Origin: CAZNKU01 sp045545235 | Lineage (GTDB): Bacteria; Bacillota; Clostridia; Monoglobales; Firm-18 | Length of the DNA stretch: 36,193 nt | Direction: 5' to 3' | Assembly (NCBI GenBank): GCA_045545235.1 | Contig: JAZQAN010000003.1 | Span: 1-36,193 of the forward strand | In this document: positions 7,258 to 14,945 of the stretch, in pieces | How positions within the stretch are numbered: the stretch's first letter is position 1 | Layout: every line of letters starts with the position of its first letter | The notes under the pieces: model-generated | What the model saw: the letters and a program-made list of their open reading frames with translations, nothing else | Databases searched by the model: none | Told to the model about the DNA's origin: nothing | Program-made: the position numbers and the translations under genes

Positions 7258-9222
7258 TTACCTTTTGTTTGATTTTATAACTAAAGCAATTATTATTGAT
7301 ACCATTATGGCAATTGCCACCAACCCGGGGATAAATGAAGTTCCAAGGTTGCCTGTTGTTATAAGTGTTCCTGCCTGATATACAATAAATGCTACTGTGT
7401 AGCCTGTAAATAACTGTAATGAAATACCACCGAGTAACCATTTTTTACTTTTAAGCTCTGCATTCATGGCACCAATTGCCGCAAAGCACGGAGGGGTGAA
7501 CAGGTTAAACATCATACAAGCCAAAGCAGCTACCGGAGTAAGACCCAATATACTTGCAACATCAGCACCTGCACCGGCAACCATTGAAAGCTCTTCTGTA
7601 TCTATAAAATTGGAAATTGCATACACCGAGGCAATTGTGCCTACTACATTTTCTTTTGCGATAAAGCCTGTAATTGCCGCAGATGCCATCTGCCAGGTAC
7701 CGAATCCAAGAGGAATAAGAAGTACGGAAATCGGACCGCCTATTGACGCAAGTATTGAAGCATCCGCACTTTCGGTAGGCTGCAGGTTCCATCCATAACC
7801 TTGCATAATTGTAACCGCTGCGTTACATACAAGAATTATTGTACCTGCCTTTACAATGTATGACCATCCTCGTGAACACATTGAGTGTACTGCTTTCCAT
7901 ATGCTGGGGATTTTGTATTCGGGAAGTTCAATTATGAAATATGACTTTTTGCGCTTAAACCCTGCAATTTTGTTTACAAGGAGAGCACCTAAGAATATTA
8001 TAAATATTCCAACGAAGTACATAATTGTACCAATCCATGGATTATCACCAAAGAATGCTCCGGCAAATAAAGCTATAACGGGTAATTTTGCACCGCATGG
8101 CATAAATGGTGCAAGCATAGCTGTTGCACGACGTTCACGCTCGTCACGAATAGTACGGCAAGCCATAACACCGGGAATTGCACAGCCTGTTCCTATTACA
8201 AATGGAATAACTGATTTTCCTGAAAGACCGACTTTTTTGAATATAGGGTCAAGAACAACTGTTGCACGTGCCATATAACCACAGTCTTCAAGTAATGCTA
8301 TTAAAAAGTACATTACCATAACCAAAGGCAAAAAGCCTATAACTGCACTAACGCCGCCAACTATACCGTCAACAACTATTGTCTGCAAAATAGGGCTTGT
8401 TCCAACCATCCAACCTGAAATTACTTCTCCGATACTGTCAATTACAGGTGTAAGTACAGCTTCTGCAAGCCATGGACCAAGTGATGCCTGTGAAAGCCAG
8501 AAAACAAACCACATTATTAATGCGAATATTGGAAGGCCAACCCACTTATTTGTAAGTATTCCGTCTATTTTATCCTGTGCATTTTTCTTGTTTGTGTATA
8601 TCTTTCGTGTTTCAACTTCTTCAACAATTTTATTGACAAAGTCAAATCTTTTTCTGTCTGCTTCTGCAACGGAATTTTTGTCAGTAAGGTCAACTTCGCT
8701 TTGAGTGTAAGGGGCTTTTTGTGTAGTGCCTTTAACTTTTTCAACTGCCTTCATTACATCACGAATGCCTTTGTCTGAGGTTGATATTGTCTTTATAACA
8801 GGGCAACCCATTTTTTCTGAAAGTAGTTTTGTGTTTATTTTAGTGTTTTTCTTTTCGTTTATATCACTTTTGTTAAGAGCTATAACCGTTGGTATGCCAA
8901 GTTCTAAAAGCTGTGTTGTAAAAAACAGGCTTCTGCTTAAGTTTGTTGCGTCAACTATGTTGATTATAACATCAGGATTTTCTGTATTTATGTATGTGTT
9001 TGTAATAGTTTCTTCCGATGTAAAGGGTGACATTGAATATGCACCCGGCAAATCTACTGCAATTAGTGGTTCGCTGATATTGGAATAGATTTTTTTGATA
9101 TGTGCTTCTCTTTTATCTACGGTAACACCTGCCCAGTTTCCTACCCTTTCGTTTTTGCCTGTAAGAGTATTGTACATTGTGGTTTTACCACTGTTAGGGT
9201 TACCTGCCAAAGCGATTTTCAT
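7258..9222 (-). CDS. feoB: Ferrous iron transport protein B
   Basis: A 654-residue Fe(II) transporter with an N-terminal G-protein domain. G1 is GNPNSGKT (7-14), G3 is DLPG (57-60) and G4 is NKSD (117-120). A helical linker follows, then the polytopic membrane part with the Gate-type repeats (for example VIPFVIGTGCAIPGVMACRT and FMPCGAKLPV) carrying the conserved Cys. The length is normal for the family. AGGAGGAG precedes the ATG. It is expressed after feoA. A GGTTAG/CTAACC palindrome just upstream suggests extra iron control at this point. Confidence 0.97.
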   Translation of the reverse strand: MKIALAGNPNSGKTTMYNTLTGKNERVGNWAGVTVDKREAHIKKIYSNISEPLIAVDLPGAYSMSPFTSEETITNTYINTENPDVIINIVDATNLSRSLFFTTQLLELGIPTVIALNKSDINEKKNTKINTKLLSEKMGCPVIKTISTSDKGIRDVMKAVEKVKGTTQKAPYTQSEVDLTDKNSVAEADRKRFDFVNKIVEEVETRKIYTNKKNAQDKIDGILTNKWVGLPIFALIMWFVFWLSQASLGPWLAEAVLTPVIDSIGEVISGWMVGTSPILQTIVVDGIVGGVSAVIGFLPLVMVMYFLIALLEDCGYMARATVVLDPIFKKVGLSGKSVIPFVIGTGCAIPGVMACRTIRDERERRATAMLAPFMPCGAKLPVIALFAGAFFGDNPWIGTIMYFVGIFIIFLGALLVNKIAGFKRKKSYFIIELPEYKIPSIWKAVHSMCSRGWSYIVKAGTIILVCNAAVTIMQGYGWNLQPTESADASILASIGGPISVLLIPLGFGTWQMASAAITGFIAKENVVGTIASVYAISNFIDTEELSMVAGAGADVASILGLTPVAALACMMFNLFTPPCFAAIGAMNAELKSKKWLLGGISLQLFTGYTVAFIVYQAGTLITTGNLGTSFIPGLVAIAIMVSIIIALVIKSNKR

Positions 9223-9236
9223 GGTTTCTCCTCCTT

Positions 9237-9254
9237 GGTTAGTTTTGGCTAACC
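9237..9254. promoter_or_regulatory. Iron-box-like palindrome between feoA and feoB
   Basis: Perfect half-sites GGTTAG and CTAACC are separated by six bases. They resemble the core of DtxR/IdeR-family operators (GGTTAG-x-CTAACC type). The site ends 14 bases before the feoB start and includes the start of its ribosome binding region. Confidence 0.55.
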
Positions 9255-9270
9255 TTGTGATATAATTTAT

Positions 9271-9290
9271 GACCGTTCTGATTAACGGTC
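9271..9290. repeat. Perfect inverted repeat in the feoA-feoB spacer
   Basis: GACCGTT and AACGGTC are separated by six bases, about 10 bases past the feoA stop. There is no T-run on the minus strand. It is more likely an mRNA-processing or attenuation hairpin, or a protein site, than a full terminator. Confidence 0.45.
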
Positions 9291-9300
9291 CCTGATTGTG

Positions 9301-9516
9301 TTATTGTATATTGATAGCTTTTGCCAATTGTTTATCAATGCTGTATCTGCCATCCTTTATTGATACAATACAACCGCCCTTAAGGTGGGAAATGACGGTT
9401 ATAGGCTCACCGCTGTAACAGCCTAACGAAAATAAAAATGCCTCAAGTTCTTCGTCACCTGTGTTTATACTTTTTACGATATATTCTTTTTCTTCAATAG
9501 CTTCTGTAAGGTTCAT
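9301..9516 (-). CDS. feoA: Ferrous iron transport protein A
   Basis: A 71-residue SH3-like small protein. It has the family pattern of a short N-terminal helix, ELEAFLFSLGCYSGEPITVI (the usual LxxLGLxPGxxI motif with Cys in place of Leu) and a final SIDKQLAKAI strand. FeoA is cytoplasmic and is thought to act on FeoB. A good AGGAGG site (minus strand) precedes the ATG. It is the first gene of the feo operon, behind a promoter overlapped by two palindromes. Confidence 0.93.
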   Translation of the reverse strand: MNLTEAIEEKEYIVKSINTGDEELEAFLFSLGCYSGEPITVISHLKGGCIVSIKDGRYSIDKQLAKAINIQ

Positions 9517-9532
9517 AAATTCCCCTCCTTTC

Positions 9533-9553
9533 GGTTAGTCATATCAAACTACC
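9533..9553. promoter_or_regulatory. Second iron-box-like palindrome downstream of the feo promoter
   Basis: GGTTAGT-CATATCA-AACTACC is a near palindrome 24 bases from the first operator. It sits in the feoA leader just before the ribosome binding site. It shares the GTTAGT half-site with the other two feo palindromes. Confidence 0.5.
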
Positions 9554-9556
9554 ATA

Positions 9557-9576
9557 GTTAGTTTAACATAACTAAC
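9557..9576. promoter_or_regulatory. Iron-repressor operator candidate over the feo -10 box
   Basis: GTTAGTT-TAACAT-AACTAAC is a perfect 7+7 palindrome covering the -10 element. Its position is that of a classical repressor site. The half-site resembles DtxR/IdeR/MntR-family boxes. No such regulator gene is in the window. Confidence 0.65.
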
Positions 9577-9588
9577 CGGTGTTGTCAA
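9560..9588 (-). promoter_or_regulatory. Promoter of the feo operon
   Basis: On the minus strand TTGACA (9588-9583), a 17-base spacer and TAAACT (9565-9560) lie about 44 bases before the feoA start. The -10 box and half the spacer lie inside the palindrome at 9557-9576. Confidence 0.75.
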
Positions 9589-9606
9589 CAACTTTTTACC
9601 AAATTA

Positions 9607-9634
9607 TTGAAAAAATTTTTAATAATGTTATAAT
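9607..9634 (+). promoter_or_regulatory. Promoter of the PHP hydrolase gene
   Basis: TTGAAA (9607-9612), a 16-base spacer and a perfect TATAAT (9629-9634), about 31 bases before the start codon. Confidence 0.7.
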
Positions 9635-9665
9635 ATAATATACGATGTAAAAAAGGAGTATGAAT

Positions 9666-10760
9666 ATGAATCATTTTGTATCTGAATATACTGTTAAAAT
9701 GGACTTGCATAATGTTTTGAAAAACCCTGATTTTTCAAAACTCGATAAGTTATACGAAGGAAGATGTGCGTTTTATGGTGATTATCACGACCACGGTGCC
9801 ACAGGCGGAACAAGTGACGGTAAAACCACTCTTGAAGAGTGGAAGGAATATATGGACAAGCTTCATATTGATTTTATCGGTATTATGGATCATCGACAGG
9901 TGCGTCACATGTATCTTGATGGATTTGACCCTGCGTATTTTCTTTACGGTAGTGAGCCCGGTGGTGAATTTATAGAACCGAATCTTAAATTTCATTATAT
10001 AATGATTTTTGAACAAAGGGATTGTCTTGAGAAGATTCTACATAAGTTTCCTGATGTTTTTGAATTTACGGGAGGCGTAGAAGGGCATTTTGTGTATAAG
10101 CCCGTTGAACGTGCACGTTTTATGGAGGTTGTAGATGCAGTAAGAGAACTTGGCGGAGTTTTTGTTCATCCCCACCCAAAGCAGGTTATGGTAAGTGATA
10201 ATATTGACGATTATTATTTTGGTGAAGGTACTGTTATTGAAACAATTTATGTTCTGGCTGATGAGGGTACTACAACAACCGATGCAACAACAGATAACTA
10301 TAAGCTGTGGCTTGAACTGCTTGCAAGGGGAAAAAAGGTTATAAACACCGCATCGGCAGATTGTCACGGCGTTCCTCATACATGGGGACTTAATACAGTT
10401 TATGCAACGGAGAGAATTTGCAGTAAATTTGTAGAAAGACTTCGCGAGGGTGACCTTAATGCAGGGTATATCGGCATTAAAATGAGTGTTGATGATAATC
10501 CTGTAGGCTCTTCTGTAAAGTACAAAGACGGAATGAATTTGTATATTAAAGCAGAAGATGCTCATCCAATTAATTATAATCCTGATGAAAAGTACAGAAT
10601 AGATGTTTACAGCGATGAAGGGCTTGCGTATTCCGCACCTCTTAAAATGCCATTTAAAGTAGCAATACAGGTAGAAAAACGCAGATTTTACAGAGTAGAA
10701 ATTATAAGAGAAAGTGACGGCTCGCCTGCAGCAATAGGAAATCCTATATGGATTTATTGA
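9666..10760 (+). CDS. PHP-fold metal-dependent hydrolase
   Basis: A 364-residue protein carrying the scattered metal ligands of the PHP superfamily: YHDH (His41, Asp42, His43), GIMDHR (Asp75, His76), VHPHPK (His168, His170) and SADCHG (Asp232, His234). After about residue 265 comes an extra domain of beta strands. PHP proteins hydrolyse phosphoesters (histidinol phosphate, nucleic acids, CehA/McbA-type esters). The specificity here is unknown. ATG 9666 is preferred over 9660 because AGGAG at 9654-9658 would touch the earlier codon. It lies 9 bases upstream of an AraC regulator and near a beta-propeller gene, a typical carbohydrate-cluster setting. Confidence 0.8.
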   Translation: MNHFVSEYTVKMDLHNVLKNPDFSKLDKLYEGRCAFYGDYHDHGATGGTSDGKTTLEEWKEYMDKLHIDFIGIMDHRQVRHMYLDGFDPAYFLYGSEPGGEFIEPNLKFHYIMIFEQRDCLEKILHKFPDVFEFTGGVEGHFVYKPVERARFMEVVDAVRELGGVFVHPHPKQVMVSDNIDDYYFGEGTVIETIYVLADEGTTTTDATTDNYKLWLELLARGKKVINTASADCHGVPHTWGLNTVYATERICSKFVERLREGDLNAGYIGIKMSVDDNPVGSSVKYKDGMNLYIKAEDAHPINYNPDEKYRIDVYSDEGLAYSAPLKMPFKVAIQVEKRRFYRVEIIRESDGSPAAIGNPIWIY

Positions 10761-10769
10761 GGGATTTAT

Positions 10770-11582
10770 ATGAAACATATTCCAAAGAGGTTTGATATTA
10801 AAAATTCAATATACGATGCGGAGTTTCTTGAAAACGTAAAATCAGGAAGTATTCATTGGCATTCTCATTTTGTGCTTTCGGTTTTTGTAAGAAACAGGGG
10901 TATTCATATGCTTAATGGCAAAGAATATGACTTTGAACCGGGTAGTGTTATTTTAATCGGTCCCTTTGATTTTCACTATAATGTGGTTGAAAATGAGGAA
11001 ACATTTGATGCCTACAGTATTAAATTTGCACATACGTGTTTTACCGAAAAAATGTGTGAAATATGTGATTTGGAAAACTTTCCTGTGATGTGCAGACTTG
11101 TCGGGAAGGATTTGGAATTTGCAAAAACCTTGTGTGATGCATTGGTTGAGGAAAAAAAATCACCGGACCGGCTTTGTCATGACACATATGTCCGCAATAT
11201 TATAGAACAGCTTGTTATACTTGTTGTGAGAAACTCCAAAAATGATATTTCGGAGAATCAAGGTAACACAAATATCAGGAAATCTCTTTTGTACATTCAT
11301 AATAATTTTCAAAATGACATTACCGTTGAGGAGGTTGCTCAAATATGTCATTATACCCCAAATTATTTCAGCACATGTTTTAAAAAGAGTGTGGGGTTGA
11401 CGTTTCAAAGATATTTATTGGATGTGCGGCTTCAGTTTGCTAAAAACCTTATAAAATACGGTAATAAAAGTTGTACGGAGGCTTGCTTTGAATCGGGCTT
11501 TAACTCCGTTGAGTATTTTTCGTATGCTTTTAAAAAGAAGTATGGAATGTCTCCGAATAATTATAAATCAAACTCATTCTGA
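10770..11582 (+). CDS. AraC family transcriptional regulator (cupin sensor)
   Basis: A 270-residue regulator. The first 130 residues form a cupin-like ligand pocket (HWHSHFVLSVFV, then GSVILIGPFDFHYNV). Two helix-turn-helix motifs follow at about 180-265, with ITVEEVAQICHYTPNYFSTCFKKSVG and the family-ending SFAYAFKKKYGMSPNNY pattern in slightly altered form. It starts 9 bases after the PHP gene and ends in a terminator whose stem contains its stop codon. It probably responds to a sugar and controls the neighbouring PHP and beta-propeller genes (inference). Confidence 0.92.
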   Translation: MKHIPKRFDIKNSIYDAEFLENVKSGSIHWHSHFVLSVFVRNRGIHMLNGKEYDFEPGSVILIGPFDFHYNVVENEETFDAYSIKFAHTCFTEKMCEICDLENFPVMCRLVGKDLEFAKTLCDALVEEKKSPDRLCHDTYVRNIIEQLVILVVRNSKNDISENQGNTNIRKSLLYIHNNFQNDITVEEVAQICHYTPNYFSTCFKKSVGLTFQRYLLDVRLQFAKNLIKYGNKSCTEACFESGFNSVEYFSYAFKKKYGMSPNNYKSNSF

Positions 11583-11604
11583 TGTGTTCAGAATGAGTTT
11601 TTTC
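11570..11604 (+). terminator. Terminator after the PHP-AraC operon
   Basis: A perfect 13-bp stem (AAACTCATTCTGA / TCAGAATGAGTTT, 5-base loop) followed by TTTC. The AraC stop codon is inside the left arm. Confidence 0.85.
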
Positions 11605-11692
11605 TTTAGATGTTTTAAAAGCATCGTAGAATATCTTAAGTAATTAAAAAAATACAATGATAAAATTAAATCAATGAAAGGAGTTTTATATT

Positions 11693-13717
11693 ATGAAAAA
11701 ACCTGATAATACATTTGCAATATTAAACGAGAAACCCCAGGAATTTTTTAACCTTATTCCACAAGCGGGTGTTACCCATATACTTTGCGAAGAACTTCCC
11801 ACCCACAATGCAGTATGGGATATGGCTATAAGCAAGGACGGAAGAGTTTTCTTTTCTGCTTGTGGTGAAAGCTACGTTGCAGAATATGCAAGACTTTATG
11901 AATATGACCATAAAAACAAAAAACTTATACATCACTTTAATCTTGAAGATAAAATACTTTTAAGGGATGAATGCTTAAGAACTTCCAAATTTCACACTGC
12001 TCTTTCATTTATGGAGGACGGGAGAATTATAACAGCAACTCACACAACTTCTCCTTCACCTAATCATCCTACCTGGATGCCTTATGAATATGCAAATCAT
12101 CAGTGGGAAGGTTACCCCGGGTCGGATATTTTAATTTATGATCCTGCAACAGGCGTTGTGGAAAATAAGGGTACACTTTCACCTTATGATACAATTTATG
12201 GCGGAACATACTGCCCGAAAACAGGAGACTATTTCTGCACAACCTGGATGCGTGGTACAGGATATGTATATAATGTGCATACAGGTGAAAGGAGATGTCT
12301 TGGTCAGGCTTCTGATACCGCAACAAGCCGTACATTTCTTTGTTCTGACGGACACATTTACGGTTCTACATATTCAGGAAAATTATTCCGATATAATTCA
12401 GATATAAGAGATATTGAATACCTTGATGCAGATATAGGTGACCTTATGCGTCACGCAAGGGAAAAAGACGGTGTTTTATACATTACAACAGGACCTTGCT
12501 CTGTTCCCGGACGTGGACAGATGCTTTTTGCCTATGATATGAAAACAGGTGAGGTAAGAAAAATAGGCAGACCTGTTCCGAAGATTGATTATTCAGGTGA
12601 TTTGCCTGACGTATTTTTCAATTCATACGGTATGGATTTTGACAGCAAAGGCAGACTCTGGTATGGATGTATGACATACACTTCTCAAATTAAATATGCA
12701 GGTGTAAGACTTTTTATGTGGGACTTTTTAAATGGAAAAGACCCTGTGGATTTAGGTTTTCTAGGTACCGAAAAGAGAACACTCAGCATCACTGCAGAAT
12801 TTGACATTTATGATGATGTTATCTATATTTCCGACGGCAACCACACAAGTGACAAGGACTTATACTGCGGTATAATGGCAATTGATTTGCGTGAGTTTGT
12901 GCCTGCAATAGAAACGGAAAAGAGAATACCTTCTCACGATTATATGAACTATATGCCATATCCCTTGGAATGTTCAAAGTATTATCCAAAGGATGATTTT
13001 GAAGAAAACTGGAATAAATTCTACAAAAAGTATGAGTTTGAAATGGAAATGAAAAAGTTCCTTGCTGATAATGCATATATTAAGAGTTATTCCGAAGTTA
13101 AAGGGGTAAGCTATTGGCAAGAAACCGGCAGAGAAAATACAAGAGTTAACAAGATTGAATGGATTGACAATGAAAATATTTCAATTTACTGTGGTACAGA
13201 AAAAACATTTAAAGTTGACTTTAACGTTAAAACAGAGGAACAGAAAGTTTCAGAATTTGAGCTTATTAAAGCTGATGAAATAAAGGCTTCGGTATGTGAA
13301 GAACTTAAACTTCCGTACATGGCAGGCAGACAGTATCTTGCAAAGGCAAATGCATCTGTAAAAATGGATGATGATTCTGTTGTTGTGGGAACAAAGGATA
13401 TGATGCTTGCAAAAATTAAAGACGGTAAGGTGAAAAGTCTTGGTGCAGTAACAACCTGTGGTGGAGTAAATTCACTTGTTTGTACAGGTGATACAGTATA
13501 TGGAGTTGCAGGCTATGAAAAAGGTGCCTGCAATATGTTCAAGTACGATGATGAAAACGGTGTTGAACAGCTTGGCTATGTTCCAAAGGTGTTTGCAAAA
13601 AATGGCAGAAACGTGTGTATATTCAATGCAACCACAATGGAAATCAGCCCTGATAAAACACGCATCGCAATAGGTGGTGCCGACGAGCTTTCGGGTGTAA
13701 TTGTAATTAAGCTTTAA
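11693..13717 (+). CDS. Large cytoplasmic beta-propeller protein of unknown function
   Basis: A 674-residue protein without signal peptide or membrane segment. It is made of repeated beta-sheet blades with turns such as SKDGRVFFSA, DPATGVVENKG, NVHTGERRCLG, DMKTGEVRKIG and DFDSKGRLWYG. These fill residues 30-400 and reappear after about 560. The middle, about 415-500, is Lys/Glu-rich and more helical. Such propellers occur as oligogalacturonate-lyase-like enzymes, SMP-30-like lactonases or pure scaffolds. I see no decisive catalytic set. A clear AAAGGAG site precedes the ATG. It follows an AraC terminator and has its own leader of about 90 bases, so it is probably separately expressed. Confidence 0.72.
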   Translation: MKKPDNTFAILNEKPQEFFNLIPQAGVTHILCEELPTHNAVWDMAISKDGRVFFSACGESYVAEYARLYEYDHKNKKLIHHFNLEDKILLRDECLRTSKFHTALSFMEDGRIITATHTTSPSPNHPTWMPYEYANHQWEGYPGSDILIYDPATGVVENKGTLSPYDTIYGGTYCPKTGDYFCTTWMRGTGYVYNVHTGERRCLGQASDTATSRTFLCSDGHIYGSTYSGKLFRYNSDIRDIEYLDADIGDLMRHAREKDGVLYITTGPCSVPGRGQMLFAYDMKTGEVRKIGRPVPKIDYSGDLPDVFFNSYGMDFDSKGRLWYGCMTYTSQIKYAGVRLFMWDFLNGKDPVDLGFLGTEKRTLSITAEFDIYDDVIYISDGNHTSDKDLYCGIMAIDLREFVPAIETEKRIPSHDYMNYMPYPLECSKYYPKDDFEENWNKFYKKYEFEMEMKKFLADNAYIKSYSEVKGVSYWQETGRENTRVNKIEWIDNENISIYCGTEKTFKVDFNVKTEEQKVSEFELIKADEIKASVCEELKLPYMAGRQYLAKANASVKMDDDSVVVGTKDMMLAKIKDGKVKSLGAVTTCGGVNSLVCTGDTVYGVAGYEKGACNMFKYDDENGVEQLGYVPKVFAKNGRNVCIFNATTMEISPDKTRIAIGGADELSGVIVIKL

Positions 13718-13740
13718 TTAAAAACGACTTTGCATATGGA

Positions 13741-13819
13741 GTGTACTCTAAAGGATAGTTTGTTGATTGAACTGCACCGTTTTGTGCAGTTCACTATGAT
13801 CACTGTCCTTTATAGACAT
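13741..13819. repeat. Imperfect inverted-repeat element with central hairpin (possible MITE or IS end remnant)
   Basis: Outer arms 13741-13759 (GTGTACTCTAAAGGATAGT) and 13802-13819 (ACTGTCCTTTATAGACAT) are imperfect inverted copies. Between them is a perfect 10-bp hairpin at 13768-13793 (TGAACTGCAC / GTGCAGTTCA). No coding capacity and no T-run. The shape suits a very small non-autonomous element or the decayed end of an IS3-like insertion. I cannot name the parent. Confidence 0.4.
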
Positions 13820-13875
13820 TTCATAAGAGAGACTTTTTTAGTTAATTATCAGAATGGCTATATAATAACAAACAG

Positions 13876-13913
13876 CAAAAAATACACTTGGCATATCAGT
13901 CAAGTGTATTTTT
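13876..13913 (-). terminator. Terminator of the spore protein gene
   Basis: A 13-bp stem (AAAAATACACTTG / CAAGTGTATTTTT, 10-base loop) begins 15 bases past the minus-strand spore protein stop, with a T-run on the minus strand. Confidence 0.85.
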
Positions 13914-13927
13914 CGTTATTAAAAAAG

Positions 13928-14119
13928 TTATTTCATGCTGTTTTCGTAAGCTTCGATCATTTTTTTAACCATCTGACCGCCGATGCTACCTGCCTGACGA
14001 GAAGTCAAGTCACCGTTGTAACCTTCTTTAAGGTTTACACCAACTTCACTTGCAGCTTCCATCTTGAATCTGTTCATAGCCTGTTTAGCTTCAGGTACTA
14101 CGTGTTTGTTGTTAGCCAT
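13928..14119 (-). CDS. Alpha/beta-type small acid-soluble spore protein
   Basis: A 63-residue DNA-coating protein of the dormant spore. The family marks are the germination-protease region KMEAASEVGVNL, and SRQAGSIGGQMVKKMIEA near the C-terminus (family form SRxxGxVGGxMVKxM). ATG 14119 gives the canonical MANNK-type start and has AAGGAGATG upstream. A 14-codon extension to 14161 would overlap that site and is not used. Upstream on the minus strand GCATA, 15 bases, then CAAATAATA loosely resembles a forespore sigma-G promoter. The gene shows the organism forms endospores. Confidence 0.95.
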   Translation of the reverse strand: MANNKHVVPEAKQAMNRFKMEAASEVGVNLKEGYNGDLTSRQAGSIGGQMVKKMIEAYENSMK

Positions 14120-14192
14120 TTTAACTACATCTCCTTTGCTTTTAAAGTTTAACTTTTTCAAGTTACAACTGTATTATTTGCAAAGTGTTTTT

Positions 14193-14825
14193 TTATATGC
14201 TGTTAATTTTTGGCTCAAAATTTGTTTCAATTTTTGAAACTGAAATTTCATATGCAGTACGTGTTATGATTTCATCTTCAAGTTTTTTCTGATACTCTCT
14301 GCTTTGCATTCTGCCGGTTAATATAATGTTATCACCAACCTGAAGTTTTTGAGCGAATTTTGCGTTTCTTCCCCAGGCAATACAGGGTATGTAGTCTGAT
14401 TTATTATGCGTTCTGTTTACAGCAAGCAGGATGTCGGTTATTTCTCTGCCGAAAGGAGTTGTTCTGTAAACAGGTTCTTTGCACAAAAAACCATTTAAAA
14501 CAATTTCATTTAAATATCTTTCATTTTCGGCTTTTTCCATTGTTTTTGCAAAAAGTGTAAGTATAAGTCTATTTCCCACATCGGAATAATTATTATATGA
14601 CCTGAATTGCCCCGTAATCTTCACCCTGTCGCCGGGTTTGTATTCTTCATCACATAATATACGTTCAGAAACGGTTACCGTTATAACATCTGCACTTTCT
14701 GAAAGTCTTGGTATTTTTACCGAAAAAGAATAAAAGCATTCACCAAAACTTTCGTGACTGTATGAAAATTCACTTACAAGGTCGCCTGTAACAGCGGCGT
14801 AGTTGTTGTTTAGCAAGTTTTCCAC
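14193..14825 (-). CDS. Tandem OB-fold SSB-like single-stranded DNA-binding protein
   Basis: A 210-residue protein built of two OB-like halves. The second (about 105-200) is a recognisable bacterial SSB domain: NEIVLNGFLCKEPVYRT, then LAVNR, IPCIAWGRNAKFA and LQVGDNIILTGRMQSREY. The first half has similar strand spacing (VKITGQFRSY). There is no acidic SSB C-terminal tail, so it is probably not the main replicative SSB and may serve in sporulation, competence or repair (inference). It starts with GTG behind GGAGAG. It lies 73 bases upstream of the spore protein on the same strand, with no terminator between. Confidence 0.78.
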   Translation of the reverse strand: MENLLNNNYAAVTGDLVSEFSYSHESFGECFYSFSVKIPRLSESADVITVTVSERILCDEEYKPGDRVKITGQFRSYNNYSDVGNRLILTLFAKTMEKAENERYLNEIVLNGFLCKEPVYRTTPFGREITDILLAVNRTHNKSDYIPCIAWGRNAKFAQKLQVGDNIILTGRMQSREYQKKLEDEIITRTAYEISVSKIETNFEPKINSI

Positions 14826-14853
14826 TTGTTTTCACTCTCCGTTCATATCAATA

Positions 14854-14883
14854 AGTATAGTTATTAGTATTCAGGAAAGTAAA
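14854..14883 (-). promoter_or_regulatory. Probable promoter of the SSB-like gene
   Basis: On the minus strand TTTACT (14883-14878), an 18-base spacer and TATACT (14859-14854), about 30 bases before the GTG start and just downstream of the kinase terminator. Confidence 0.5.
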
Positions 14884-14884
14884 T

Positions 14885-14923
14885 AAAAAGAACTGTAAAA
14901 TTTTTAAGTTAATTTTACAGTTC
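14885..14923 (-). terminator. Terminator of the pyridoxamine kinase gene
   Basis: A perfect 13-bp stem (arms 14890-14902 and 14911-14923) 22 bases past the kinase stop, followed on the minus strand by CTTTTTATTT. Confidence 0.8.
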
Positions 14924-14945
14924 AATTATTTTTGAGTTTTTAAAA

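Noticed and set aside
9223..9300. A separate feoB promoter in the feoA-feoB spacer
   Set aside because: There is a TATAAT-like stretch near 9261 on the plus strand, but on the minus strand no -35/-10 pair with acceptable spacing was found.
10038..10778. Long minus-strand open frame (246 codons) opposite the PHP gene
   Set aside because: It is rich in Cys, Phe, Ile and Asn with no domain, has no credible start context and lies entirely antisense to a gene with clear metal motifs.
13730..14152. 140-codon plus-strand frame running over the spore protein
   Set aside because: It spans an inverted repeat, a terminator and the antisense of a well-recognised SASP gene, with no ribosome binding site.
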